NCBI GenBank assembly: GCA_030630905.1
Contig: DAOVMB010000113.1
Location: forward strand, 1 to 7,207
DNA from: Sedimentisphaerales bacterium
GTDB lineage: Bacteria > Planctomycetota > Phycisphaerae > Sedimentisphaerales > Anaerobacaceae
Direction of reading: 5' to 3'
Length of the DNA: 7,207 nt
Of the stretch, positions 1 through 6,229 are shown piece after piece. The translations under genes were made by a program, and so were the position numbers. Below the pieces are notes generated by a model. It had not been told where the DNA came from, ran no database searches, and was given only the letters and a program-made list of their open reading frames with translations. Within the stretch, counting starts at the first letter, position 1. Every line of letters begins with the position of its first letter.

Positions 1-225
1 CAAATCAAGGTCGCGATGCGGGCGATTCAGCGGAAAATTGACGCCGAAAATCTGCCCGTCTCCATGCTGCTGCAAATTCACGATGAGCTGTTATTCGAGG
101 TTCCCGCCGCCGAAGCCGACAGGCACGCCAAATGGATCGCGGAGCAAATGACCGGCGCCATAAAGCTAGACGTCCCGCTCAAAGTCGATATCAACCATGG
201 CCCAACCTGGCTCAGCGGCAAATAG
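1..225 (+). CDS. polA: DNA polymerase I, C-terminal end (partial, 5' truncated by window)
   Basis: This is the last 74 codons of a family A DNA polymerase. The reading frame is open from base 1 and stops at TAG (223-225). The diagnostic sequence is polymerase motif C, QIHDELLFEVP, with His-Asp-Glu encoded at 79-87; the Asp is one of the two metal-binding catalytic carboxylates of the palm domain. It is followed by the usual C-terminal helix and the end of the palm, closing with a P-L-K-V-D-I-N-H-G-P-T-W type tail typical of PolA. The enzyme fills gaps in excision repair and replaces Okazaki primers in the cytoplasm. The N-terminal nuclease, proofreading and finger domains lie outside the window, so their presence cannot be judged. 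The 216 bases downstream (226-441) contain no gene I can support and no clear terminator. Confidence 0.95.
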   Translation, partial: QIKVAMRAIQRKIDAENLPVSMLLQIHDELLFEVPAAEADRHAKWIAEQMTGAIKLDVPLKVDINHGPTWLSGK

Positions 226-441
226 TCGGACATGTTTCCCGTCAGCAGAATTGGCACAGAATGAGGTATTTGGTTAGGGGAAAGGCCCAAGTCAGCGATT
301 TTAGCTCCATACTCGGGGATCAAACGGAAACCTTTTGCCATCGGCTCGACGGCCGTGTATTATGGAGATGGTGCCGCGTATTGATGGACAGGTGCATGGG
401 AGCAGGTGCCGTGAAATACGGATATTCCGGAGGACCACATT

Positions 442-1287
442 ATGTGTGAGTTTTGCTTGAAGCACGGCGAGGGCAAGAAGTGGTACTTACAGGCGGAAAA
501 TTACTCCGACGACCTGCTGAGCGACGTTCGCCGGCGAAAGTATATCGAGAGTTTCTTTACAGATATTGAGTCACACAAAAAAGGTATTGACCGTTTAAAA
601 AAACTTGAAAAGGCTCCGAGCTTCATACGGGCCATCGTCGGAAGGCTAATCAGCAGAAAAATGAAGAAGGTCCATTATGGGCAGGTCGTGCCGATTGAGG
701 ACATCGAGCAAATCTTCGGCTTTGTGAACTCCATTGTTCGTGTGGCCTGCATCTGCCGCCACATCACGCTCGGCAGCGAGAAACGCTACTGCTATGGGGT
801 CAGCATCGCACCGGACGGAGGAAGATTCGGCGAAATCGTCCGCGGCCTTGACAGAAGCTTTCTTCATGGGCCCGATACAGACGGATTCGAGAGGCTCAGC
901 AAAGACGAAGCCATTTCTGCTCTACGCAGCCATGAGCGGGAAGGTCTTTGTCACAGCGTTTGGACCTTTCACGCCCCCTTCATCGCAGGAGTGTGCAACT
1001 GCGATCGCTCAGATTGTCTGGCGATGCGCTGCACAGTGACACAAGGAATTCCCATTATGTTCCGGGCAGAGTATGTTGCTTCGGTCGATCCCGACCAGTG
1101 CAACGGCTGCCGCCAGTGCATGCGCGTCTGCCAATTCGGCGCCATATCTTATAGTGTTGCAAACAAAAAGGCCGTGATAGACCAGAGGCAATGCTATGGG
1201 TGCGGGATCTGCCGTTCCGTCTGCACCAAGGATGCGATCCGTCTTGAAGCACGCAGCGACGTCCCAGTAGCGGCTACACTTTGGTAA
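442..1287 (+). CDS. Cysteine-rich protein with C-terminal 2x[4Fe-4S] ferredoxin domain
   Basis: This is a 281-residue cytoplasmic iron-sulfur protein; no signal peptide or membrane helix is visible. The start is fixed by GGAGGA at 429-434, seven bases before ATG. The C-terminal 65 residues hold two classical CxxCxxCxxxC motifs (Cys220/223/226/230 and Cys251/254/257/261). These form a bacterial-type two-[4Fe-4S] ferredoxin fold that carries low-potential electrons. Upstream are less usual cysteines: MCEFC at the N-terminus (Cys2, Cys5), CIC at 103-105, Cys117, Cys170, and a CNC-x4-C-x4-C cluster at 185-197, giving 18 cysteines in all. They suggest additional metal sites. Residues 20-90 are charged and probably helical. 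I recognise the general type, a 4Fe-4S binding protein seen in anaerobes and planctomycetes, but know no assigned reaction or partner. It could be an electron-transfer module or a redox sensor. The gene looks monocistronic and converges with the minus-strand lipoprotein gene, leaving 24 bases between them. Confidence 0.9.
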   Translation: MCEFCLKHGEGKKWYLQAENYSDDLLSDVRRRKYIESFFTDIESHKKGIDRLKKLEKAPSFIRAIVGRLISRKMKKVHYGQVVPIEDIEQIFGFVNSIVRVACICRHITLGSEKRYCYGVSIAPDGGRFGEIVRGLDRSFLHGPDTDGFERLSKDEAISALRSHEREGLCHSVWTFHAPFIAGVCNCDRSDCLAMRCTVTQGIPIMFRAEYVASVDPDQCNGCRQCMRVCQFGAISYSVANKKAVIDQRQCYGCGICRSVCTKDAIRLEARSDVPVAATLW

Positions 1288-1311
1288 GAAAGATAGGCTT
1301 GCATAATATTT

Positions 1312-1728
1312 TCAGGTCTCGCCCATGGTTCTCAGGACCAGCAACTGCATCATATTATGGAGCTGTTTATCCCTGGAAAGCTGGGGATCTTCATGTACGG
1401 CCTGAAGGACCCGGCCGACAATACCCGCCATTGCCTTTTTCTGACGCTCAGTCAATTCTCCGCTGCTCACTACTTTATGCAGCAGTTGAAGCGAATCCTT
1501 GTAGCGGCCTTCCTCGAAAGCGGCATTGGCTTTAACAACATCCTCCCTGGCCGGCGAGCCTTCAAAACTGGCGGCCAGTTCGACAGTAGCACCCGATTCA
1601 GGATCTTTGCCGCAACTGAAAAGCAAAAAAACCATCGCCGGAAGAACCAATAACAGTAAAGGATTTTTCGGCAGGCCGTACAGACCTACGCCAGCGGGCG
1701 CCGAGATCGAAGAATTCGATGGAGTCAT
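1312..1728 (-). CDS. Small predicted lipoprotein with TPR-like helical region
   Basis: This 138-residue protein is encoded just downstream of the prepilin-like gene. Its ATG at 1728 lies 15 bases after that gene's stop, with AGGTGAG (1740-1734) as ribosome binding site, so the two are probably one transcript. A polar N-terminus of about 20 residues precedes a hydrophobic stretch (about 23-37) ending in the lipobox L-F-S-C. Cys39 is the predicted lipidated residue after signal peptidase II cleavage. The N-region is longer than usual for a lipoprotein signal, but I see no better internal start. The mature part is short and helical. A segment near residues 66-85 (A-N-A-A-F-E-E-G-R-Y-K-D-S-L) looks like one tetratricopeptide helix pair, suggesting a protein-binding role at the membrane. 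I recognise no named family. A link to the prepilin-like protein is inferred from gene order only. Confidence 0.75.
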   Translation of the reverse strand: MTPSNSSISAPAGVGLYGLPKNPLLLLVLPAMVFLLFSCGKDPESGATVELAASFEGSPAREDVVKANAAFEEGRYKDSLQLLHKVVSSGELTERQKKAMAGIVGRVLQAVHEDPQLSRDKQLHNMMQLLVLRTMGET

Positions 1729-1743
1729 TATATCTCACCTACG

Positions 1744-2529
1744 TTAAAATGCTGCATCCAGACCCAGTGTTGTGCTTGCCCGAGTCGGTTCGTAGGGAAC
1801 ACTGGTTTTCGTTAAGGGATGAATAAGCCCGTAATCCCCACTTTCGCGATCCCAGTATTTTTTGTAGTCGGCATGGCCGTCACAAAAGACAAAGTTACCG
1901 CCCTTGCTATGGACATTGGAAGTCTGCTCGCGGCGTTCCTTAGTAAACCATGATGAGTGATCGCTTTGGCTGGCGAACATGTGCCATTCCTGATACCGGG
2001 TAGGCTCCCGCCCCTGCAGGACGGCTATGGAGCGATTGTTAGGCTCAGGCTGGACCCAGAGATGGTTGGAAAGTGCCCATCCCTCCTGCATGGCGATGAT
2101 TCTGCCGGGGCTGGGAATCGACGCTACCGCCCGGCCCATCACGACGGAGTTGACCAGGTACCCGGTGCAGCTTACGCGGGAGGGAGCATAGGCCGGATTC
2201 GGATTAGGCCTGAGAGCCGGGCAGGCATATACGGGTGTTGGCCGGTTCGGATCCTCGGCGTACCCAAAGGGTCGCAACAGCTTCAGGACGTTATCCGGAG
2301 CGGCAGGGCTGGCGTAGTCGTAAACCGCATGGGTCTTCGGGGGAGTTTTCTCGTACTCATTCTGATAAAGCGTTAGAGCCAGGCCCACCTGGCGCATATT
2401 GCTCATACAGGCTGCTCTGCGCCCCTGGTCTCTGGCCGAATTAAGGGCCGGCATGATTATTCCCATCAGCAGGGCAATAATCGCAATAACTACCAGCAGT
2501 TCGATGAGTGTGAAACCCTTCTTGCACAC
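1744..2529 (-). CDS. Type IV prepilin-like protein with H-X9-DG motif (planctomycete pseudopilin type)
   Basis: This 261-residue protein has a textbook class III prepilin signal. The short basic leader MCKKG is cleaved before Phe6, Glu10 sits at mature position +5, and a hydrophobic helix follows to about residue 29 (TLIELLVVIAIIALLMGI). The helix continues into an amphipathic S-A-R-D-Q-G-R-R segment and the common SNMRQVGLAL motif. Near the C-terminus His207, nine residues, then Asp217-Gly218 give the H-X9-DG signature of a prepilin-type family greatly expanded in Planctomycetes and Verrucomicrobia. The protein should be processed by a prepilin peptidase and held at the inner membrane as a pilin- or pseudopilin-like subunit; what these proteins build is largely unknown. 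The start is GTG (2529-2527), supported by GAGGTG at 2540-2535. It is the first gene of a two-gene unit with the lipoprotein. Cys103 and Cys121 might form a disulfide. Confidence 0.92.
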   Translation of the reverse strand: MCKKGFTLIELLVVIAIIALLMGIIMPALNSARDQGRRAACMSNMRQVGLALTLYQNEYEKTPPKTHAVYDYASPAAPDNVLKLLRPFGYAEDPNRPTPVYACPALRPNPNPAYAPSRVSCTGYLVNSVVMGRAVASIPSPGRIIAMQEGWALSNHLWVQPEPNNRSIAVLQGREPTRYQEWHMFASQSDHSSWFTKERREQTSNVHSKGGNFVFCDGHADYKKYWDRESGDYGLIHPLTKTSVPYEPTRASTTLGLDAAF

Positions 2530-2626
2530 GATTACACCTCACAAGAGTATATGGTCGCGGGTACTTGATGTTCTTCGGAGCAAAGACAATTTAGTATCCT
2601 CGCGATAAGAACCACGGCCTTTTCTT

Positions 2627-2655
2627 AATATATGTAATTCAGGCCAGTCTGTCAA
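2627..2655 (-). promoter_or_regulatory. Sigma70-type promoter for the prepilin/lipoprotein pair
   Basis: On the minus strand a perfect -35 TTGACA (2655-2650) is followed by a 17-base spacer and a -10 TATATT (2632-2627, five of six matches). Transcription would start near 2620, giving a leader of about 90 bases before the GTG at 2529. This is among the best promoter matches in the window, and its position and direction suit the prepilin gene. Use of sigma70-like consensus by this organism is assumed. Confidence 0.6.
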
Positions 2656-2712
2656 TCCTTTTAAACATACGATAGTGATCTGATACTCCGCTAACTTATT
2701 TCCGAACAGCCA

Positions 2713-2740
2713 TTTACAAAACGATAAAACTACACATATT
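2713..2740 (+). promoter_or_regulatory. Candidate plus-strand promoter toward the oxidoreductase gene
   Basis: TTTACA (2713-2718, five of six to the -35 consensus), a 16-base spacer and CATATT (2735-2740, four of six to the -10) point toward the Gfo/Idh/MocA gene. A competing, weaker pair is TTGAGT (2834-2839) with TATTCT (2857-2862) at 17 bases. In such AT-rich DNA matches of this quality arise by chance, so the true start is undecided. The first candidate would give a leader of about 235 bases containing the short ORF at 2774. Confidence 0.25.
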
Positions 2741-2773
2741 CTTCCCACTGAGAGATATAATTAAGGAGATATT

Positions 2774-2806
2774 ATGAATTTGTATTTTTGCCATCAGTGT
2801 GTCTGA
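2774..2806 (+). CDS. Possible 10-residue leader peptide or gene remnant (MNLYFCHQCV)
   Basis: An ATG at 2774 follows the near-ideal ribosome binding site TTAAGGAG (2761-2768) at about five bases from the core, and the frame stops after ten codons at TGA (2804-2806). The peptide contains Cys-His-Gln-Cys, which resembles the start of small zinc-ribbon proteins. It may therefore be the surviving 5' end of a decayed gene, or a translated leader upstream of the oxidoreductase gene. No attenuator-like hairpin is evident directly after it. The case rests only on the ribosome binding site and the Cys pair. Confidence 0.2.
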   Translation: MNLYFCHQCV

Positions 2807-2873
2807 AATATTTTTAAAATTAAATTGGATATCTTGAGTTTTCGAGACAGATTATATATTCTATTGGAAAAGA

Positions 2874-2895
2874 AGCTCAGTGGCGTAATTGAGCT
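2874..2895. promoter_or_regulatory. Inverted repeat AGCTCA-N10-TGAGCT, possible operator
   Basis: Perfect 6-bp inverted half-sites at 2874-2879 and 2890-2895 are spaced by ten bases, so their centres lie about one and a half helical turns apart. The site is 87 bases upstream of the oxidoreductase ATG. This geometry suits a dimeric regulator or a weak RNA hairpin; short arms in AT-rich DNA may also be chance. Confidence 0.25.
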
Positions 2896-2945
2896 AAGAT
2901 ACAAAATGCTGAACATAGATAGCATTAGGAACATTAATTATTCAC

Positions 2946-2964
2946 AAATGGTTTAAGGCCATTT
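2946..2964 (+). promoter_or_regulatory. Inverted repeat AAATGG-N7-CCATTT just upstream of the ribosome binding site
   Basis: Arms at 2946-2951 and 2959-2964 can form a 6-bp stem with a seven-base loop, ending three bases before the TAGGAG ribosome binding site (2968-2973) of the oxidoreductase gene. It could modulate translation as an RNA hairpin or bind a regulator. The evidence is the symmetry and position alone. Confidence 0.25.
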
Positions 2965-2981
2965 AATTAGGAGTTCATGAG

Positions 2982-4436
2982 ATGTTAAAAACTACCAGAC
3001 GCAAATTTCTAAAAGACTCATTAGCCGCCGGAACTGTGTTTGCTGTATGCGGCACCAAATCCATCGCCCGTGCTTCAGGCGCCAATAACCGTCTACGTAT
3101 TGCCGTAGCAGGCGTAAACGGTCGAGGCGGAAGTCACATCAAGGGCTGGCTGGACCAGGACAATGTAGAAGTCGCCTACATTATTGATCCCGACAAGCGG
3201 GTACTGGCACAGAAGCTGAAGTATCTTAAAGATAAGACCGAAGGCAAGTTTACCTGTCAGGGTGTAACGGATGTTCGCCAAGCACTCGACGATAAGAATC
3301 TCGATGCAATTTCCATTGCCACGCCGAATCACTGGCATTCGCTCATTACCATCTGGGCTGCCCAGGCCGGCAAACATGTCTACGTGGAAAAACCCCTAAG
3401 CCATGATGTCGTGGAGGGTCGCGTCGCCGTGGAGGCCCAAAAGAAATACGGCGTGGTCATTCAACACGGAACCCAAAGTCGCAGCAGCGCCGGTAATGCC
3501 GGCCTGCACGATCTCATACGGTCCGGCAAGTTCGGAAAGATGAAGATCTCGTATGGGTACTGCTGCAAGCCGCGGAGCGGCATCGGTTTCAAAAGTCCTT
3601 CCGCACCACCACCGAATCTGGATTGGAATATTTGGCGGGGTCCGGCGATAATCGATCAATACCACGCCAACTACGTCCATTACAACTGGCACTGGTTCTG
3701 GGAAACAGGCAACGGCGACATGAACAATCAAGGCACCCACCAGCTCGATATGGCCTACTGGGCATTGGACAAGGGGCTAACACATCCCATCCGCGCCATG
3801 GCGCTCGGCGGACGCTTCCTATGGAACGATCAGGGTGAGACGCCAAACACCATGTTCGGTATTGCAGAATACCCCAATGGGCAGTTTGTCTTCTTCAATG
3901 TTCGCAACGTCAACCATGAAGGCTATGTACGCCAGGTCGAAAACGAGTACTATTTCGAGGATGGCGGTAAGATCATCAAGAACAAATACTACCCCAAGGG
4001 TAGTGATACTGGAGAAAAGATTGACATTCCGCGTGGTCATGTCACCCCCGGAGGGAACTGGGGCAGTTTCATCGCTGCCTGTCGGGCCGGTGATCCGAAG
4101 ATGGCCAACGGCAATGTCCAGGATGCGCACCGGGGATGCGTTCTGGGCCACCTTATGAACAACTCGTATCGTTTGGGCAAGAGCGTGCCTTTCAATGCCA
4201 GGGCGGGTCGTTTCGGTGACAACACAGATGCTTTCGAGCATTTCATGAAACTCCACGATATCATGAGCAAGGGAGTCGGCCTTCCGGAAGACGGAACTAA
4301 CTACATCGTGGGGCCATGGCTGACCTTCGACCCTAAAACCGAGCGTCACACGGGCCAGTTCGCCGCTGAAGCCAACGAGTTGTTGAAAGATGCCAATCGC
4401 CCCGGATTCCAGGTACCTGATGCCGGAAAGGTGTAG
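2982..4436 (+). CDS. Tat-exported Gfo/Idh/MocA family NAD(P)-dependent oxidoreductase
   Basis: This is a 484-residue enzyme of the family that oxidises or reduces sugars, inositols and related polyols. The N-terminus is a twin-arginine signal: T-T-R6-R7-K-F-L-K, a weakly hydrophobic stretch, then Ala-Arg-Ala (29-31) as probable cleavage site. The folded holoenzyme would thus be exported. The Rossmann domain begins at residue 38, with the nucleotide loop A-G-V-N-G-R-G-G near 43-50. The family EKP motif is at 136-138, Lys137 being the usual catalytic or cofactor-binding lysine. The substrate-side motif G-T-H-Q-L-D-M-A-Y-W follows at 251-260, with His253 and Asp256. The C-terminal alpha/beta domain looks complete. 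TAGGAG (2968-2973), eight bases before ATG, fixes the start. The substrate cannot be read from sequence. The HWFW...GDMNNQGTH region resembles the ordinary oxidoreductase subfamily common in planctomycetes more than GH109 glycosidases. It appears to be monocistronic. Confidence 0.92.
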   Translation: MLKTTRRKFLKDSLAAGTVFAVCGTKSIARASGANNRLRIAVAGVNGRGGSHIKGWLDQDNVEVAYIIDPDKRVLAQKLKYLKDKTEGKFTCQGVTDVRQALDDKNLDAISIATPNHWHSLITIWAAQAGKHVYVEKPLSHDVVEGRVAVEAQKKYGVVIQHGTQSRSSAGNAGLHDLIRSGKFGKMKISYGYCCKPRSGIGFKSPSAPPPNLDWNIWRGPAIIDQYHANYVHYNWHWFWETGNGDMNNQGTHQLDMAYWALDKGLTHPIRAMALGGRFLWNDQGETPNTMFGIAEYPNGQFVFFNVRNVNHEGYVRQVENEYYFEDGGKIIKNKYYPKGSDTGEKIDIPRGHVTPGGNWGSFIAACRAGDPKMANGNVQDAHRGCVLGHLMNNSYRLGKSVPFNARAGRFGDNTDAFEHFMKLHDIMSKGVGLPEDGTNYIVGPWLTFDPKTERHTGQFAAEANELLKDANRPGFQVPDAGKV

Positions 4437-4457
4437 GCCCATTCAACGTATTGCAGA

Positions 4458-4472
4458 CTGATCAACGATCAG
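4458..4472 (+). terminator. Perfect hairpin 21 bases after the oxidoreductase stop
   Basis: CTGATC (4458-4463), loop AAC, GATCAG (4467-4472) form a perfect 6-bp stem. No U-tract follows directly, so it is not a canonical intrinsic terminator. A second, weaker hairpin (AAAGG 4497-4501 with CCTTT 4509-4513) does run into a short T-run (4511-4515). Together they may end or protect the 3' end of the transcript. Confidence 0.3.
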
Positions 4473-4693
4473 CTTCGAAGAAATTGAAGCCGCCGTAAAG
4501 GATATGGCCCTTTTTCCAATTGGTTCATAGTGCACTTGTTAAGCGAAAATTAGATCGCTGCGGATTAGGCTTGCGCCTGTGTTGTCAGATAAATAATACT
4601 TGGAACAGTCAGTTCCGTGTTGAGTTGTTCTACACTAAAGGTCAAATCCTGACGAAGAAGAATCTTGAGAAGTCTCGCAAAACTTTTTGAAAC

Positions 4694-4778
4694 AGATTTC
4701 TCCTCTACGCGTCCATAAGGGACACTCCGGTCGAAATGACGGTTGTGCGTTGTCATTCCGAGCGCAGCCGAGAAATCT
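4694..4778. repeat. MITE/REP-like inverted repeat element
   Basis: The outer arms AGATTTCTC (4694-4702) and GAGAAATCT (4770-4778) are perfectly complementary. The inner arms TCGAAATGAC (4731-4740) and GTCATTCCGA (4752-4761) match in nine of ten positions around an 11-base loop. The left half carries about 20 extra bases (around 4703-4727) relative to the right, so the element is asymmetric or degraded. The right half resembles a short dispersed intergenic repeat I recall from many bacterial genomes (GTCATTCCGAGCG...GAAATCT type). Imperfect direct repeats flank it: TGAGAAGTCTCGCAAAAC (4666-4683) and a copy at 4780-4801 with AG and AT inserted. It lies 55 bases before the amidohydrolase ATG. 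The rest of this 397-base gap (4437-4833) shows no gene; the minus-strand open frame at 4565-4756 overlaps the repeat and is not called. Confidence 0.6.
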
Positions 4779-4833
4779 ATGAGAAGAGTCTATCGCAAAA
4801 CGATATTAAATTTAATGGAAGGAGCATAAGGCT

Positions 4834-6126
4834 ATGATACGCATTCTTTGGTGTTTACTGGTTGTCATCAATTTCACAACGGCTCGTGCTGATGGAACTC
4901 TGAAAGAACAGGTCAATCGGTCGGCGGATCGGATTGAGTCGAAGGTCATCGAATGGCGGCGTCATTTTCATCGGTTTCCGGAACTCTCAAACAGGGAATT
5001 TAAGACGGCAAAAAAGGTTGCAGAGCACCTGACGCATCTTGGTTTGGAAGTAAAAACTGGGATTGCGCATACCGGTGTTGTGGGCTTGTTGAAAGGCGGC
5101 AAGCCGGGGCCCATTGTTGCGCTTCGTGCGGACATGGATGCCTTGCCTGTCACCGAACGCGTCGATGTGCCGTTTGCCTCCAAGGTACGAGCCGAATACA
5201 ACGGGCAGGATGTTGGAGTGATGCACGCCTGCGGCCACGATACGCACATGGCCATTCTAATGGGTGTTGCCGAGATACTTTGTTCGATGAAAAATGATCT
5301 AAAGGGCAGTGTGAAGTTCATTTTCCAGCCGGCCGAAGAGGGCGCCCCCCAAGGAGAAGAGGGTGGTGCTAGACTAATGGTCAAGGAAGGAGTGCTGGAA
5401 AATCCGAAAGTGGACGTTATTTTCGGATTACATGTTTGGGCTCTAAAGGAAGTCGGCACGATCGGCTATCGTCCCGAGAGCACAATGGCCAGCTCCGACG
5501 GCCTTCGAATCACGGTCAAAGGTAAGCAAACGCATGGCTCCACGCCATGGACGGGCGTGGACCCGATTACAGTTTCGGCACAGATTATCATGGGGCTGCA
5601 GACAATCATTAGCCGGCAGACGGAGCTTACGGAAGACGCGGCGGTCATCACCATTGGGAGCATTCACGGCGGTGTACGGAGCAATATTATACCCGATCAG
5701 GTCGAGATGATCGGCACCATCCGGACGCTCGATACCGAGATGCAGGATAAGATTCATGAAAAGATTCGACTGACCGTTACGAAAATTGCCGAAAGTGCCG
5801 GGGCGGTTGCGGATGTTCGGATTAGCAGAGGCTATCCGGTGACATATAACGATCCTGGGCTGACGGCTATGATGTTGCCTTCCTTGAAGGCGGCTGCGGG
5901 CGCCGAAAACGTGGATCTGATTAAGGCGATCACCGGGGCGGAGGATTTTTCATTTTACCAGCAGCAGATTCCCGGCTTGTTTTTTTTCCTCGGCGGAATG
6001 CCGAAAGGCAAGAAACCTGAAGAGGCGGCGCCGCACCATTCGCCGGATTTTTATATCGATGAAAGCGCTTTGAAGCTCGGCGTCAGAGCGCTGTCTTATC
6101 TGGTCCTGGATTATATGGAGCAGTAA
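4834..6126 (+). CDS. Secreted M20 family metallo-amidohydrolase (hippurate/IAA-amino acid hydrolase type)
   Basis: This 430-residue zinc peptidase-like enzyme hydrolyses the amide bond of N-acyl amino acids or similar conjugates. A signal peptide (hydrophobic core 3-15, Ala-Arg-Ala at 17-19) indicates export, unlike most cytoplasmic members. Family motifs appear in order: R-A-D-M-D-A-L-P at 98-105; H-A-C-G-H-D-T-H at 131-138, giving the metal ligands Cys133 and His135; P-A-E-E-G at 166-170, with the general base and metal-binding glutamates 168-169; L-H-V-W with ligand His200; G-A-E-D-F-S-F around 368-374; and H-H-S-P-D-F with a ligand at His401 or His402. A lid/dimerisation domain spans roughly 215-330. 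Both domains are complete and of normal length. GGAAGGAG (4817-4824), nine bases before ATG, fixes the start. No strong promoter is evident; the upstream repeat lies very close. The acyl group and amino acid specificity cannot be predicted. Confidence 0.93.
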   Translation: MIRILWCLLVVINFTTARADGTLKEQVNRSADRIESKVIEWRRHFHRFPELSNREFKTAKKVAEHLTHLGLEVKTGIAHTGVVGLLKGGKPGPIVALRADMDALPVTERVDVPFASKVRAEYNGQDVGVMHACGHDTHMAILMGVAEILCSMKNDLKGSVKFIFQPAEEGAPQGEEGGARLMVKEGVLENPKVDVIFGLHVWALKEVGTIGYRPESTMASSDGLRITVKGKQTHGSTPWTGVDPITVSAQIIMGLQTIISRQTELTEDAAVITIGSIHGGVRSNIIPDQVEMIGTIRTLDTEMQDKIHEKIRLTVTKIAESAGAVADVRISRGYPVTYNDPGLTAMMLPSLKAAAGAENVDLIKAITGAEDFSFYQQQIPGLFFFLGGMPKGKKPEEAAPHHSPDFYIDESALKLGVRALSYLVLDYMEQ

Positions 6127-6229
6127 AAAGCAAAGGAGTATTCTTATAAAGTTCAACGGCATCCCCATCGAGTTTTAGCTGGACCGTCGAGGGCAAAAAC
6201 ATCCACGACGAACCGGTAATGGGTGACAC

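Larger units (their letters stand above)
2530..2981. other. AT-rich divergent intergenic region
   Basis: This 452-base spacer lies between the divergent prepilin and oxidoreductase genes and is clearly richer in A+T than the flanking genes. I find no full-length gene in it. It holds the minus-strand promoter at 2655-2627, a weaker plus-strand promoter candidate, a ten-residue ORF with a strong ribosome binding site, and two short inverted repeats close to the oxidoreductase start. The minus-strand open frame across 2539-2748 overlaps the promoter, lacks a ribosome binding site and has no recognisable product, so I do not call it. Confidence 0.7.

Noticed and set aside
249..266. TTGGCAC near 251 as a sigma54 promoter
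   Set aside because: The -24 element matches, but the required TTGC-like -12 element is absent at the correct spacing.
364..425. Repeated GGTGCCG words and a possible CCG-GTATT / AATACGG stem ahead of the Fe-S gene
   Set aside because: The arms are short and interrupted with a loop of more than 30 bases; not enough to call a structured leader.
261..449. Open frame of about 62 codons between polA and the Fe-S gene, overlapping the latter's start
   Set aside because: No ribosome binding site precedes the ATG at 261, the composition is odd (Trp, Cys and Arg rich), and the strong GGAGGA site serves the Fe-S gene instead.
2982..4436. Oxidoreductase as a GH109-type NAD-dependent glycosidase
   Set aside because: The substrate-domain motif is the ordinary GDM...GTHQLD form rather than the GH109 signature I recall, so the oxidoreductase call is safer.
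3819..4442. Long minus-strand frame (207 codons) inside the oxidoreductase gene
   Set aside because: It is antisense to a clearly conserved coding sequence with intact family motifs and has no independent support.
4565..4756. Minus-strand 63-codon frame in the gap before the amidohydrolase
   Set aside because: It begins inside the inverted-repeat element, has no recognisable product, and is explained by chance openness of the repeat.
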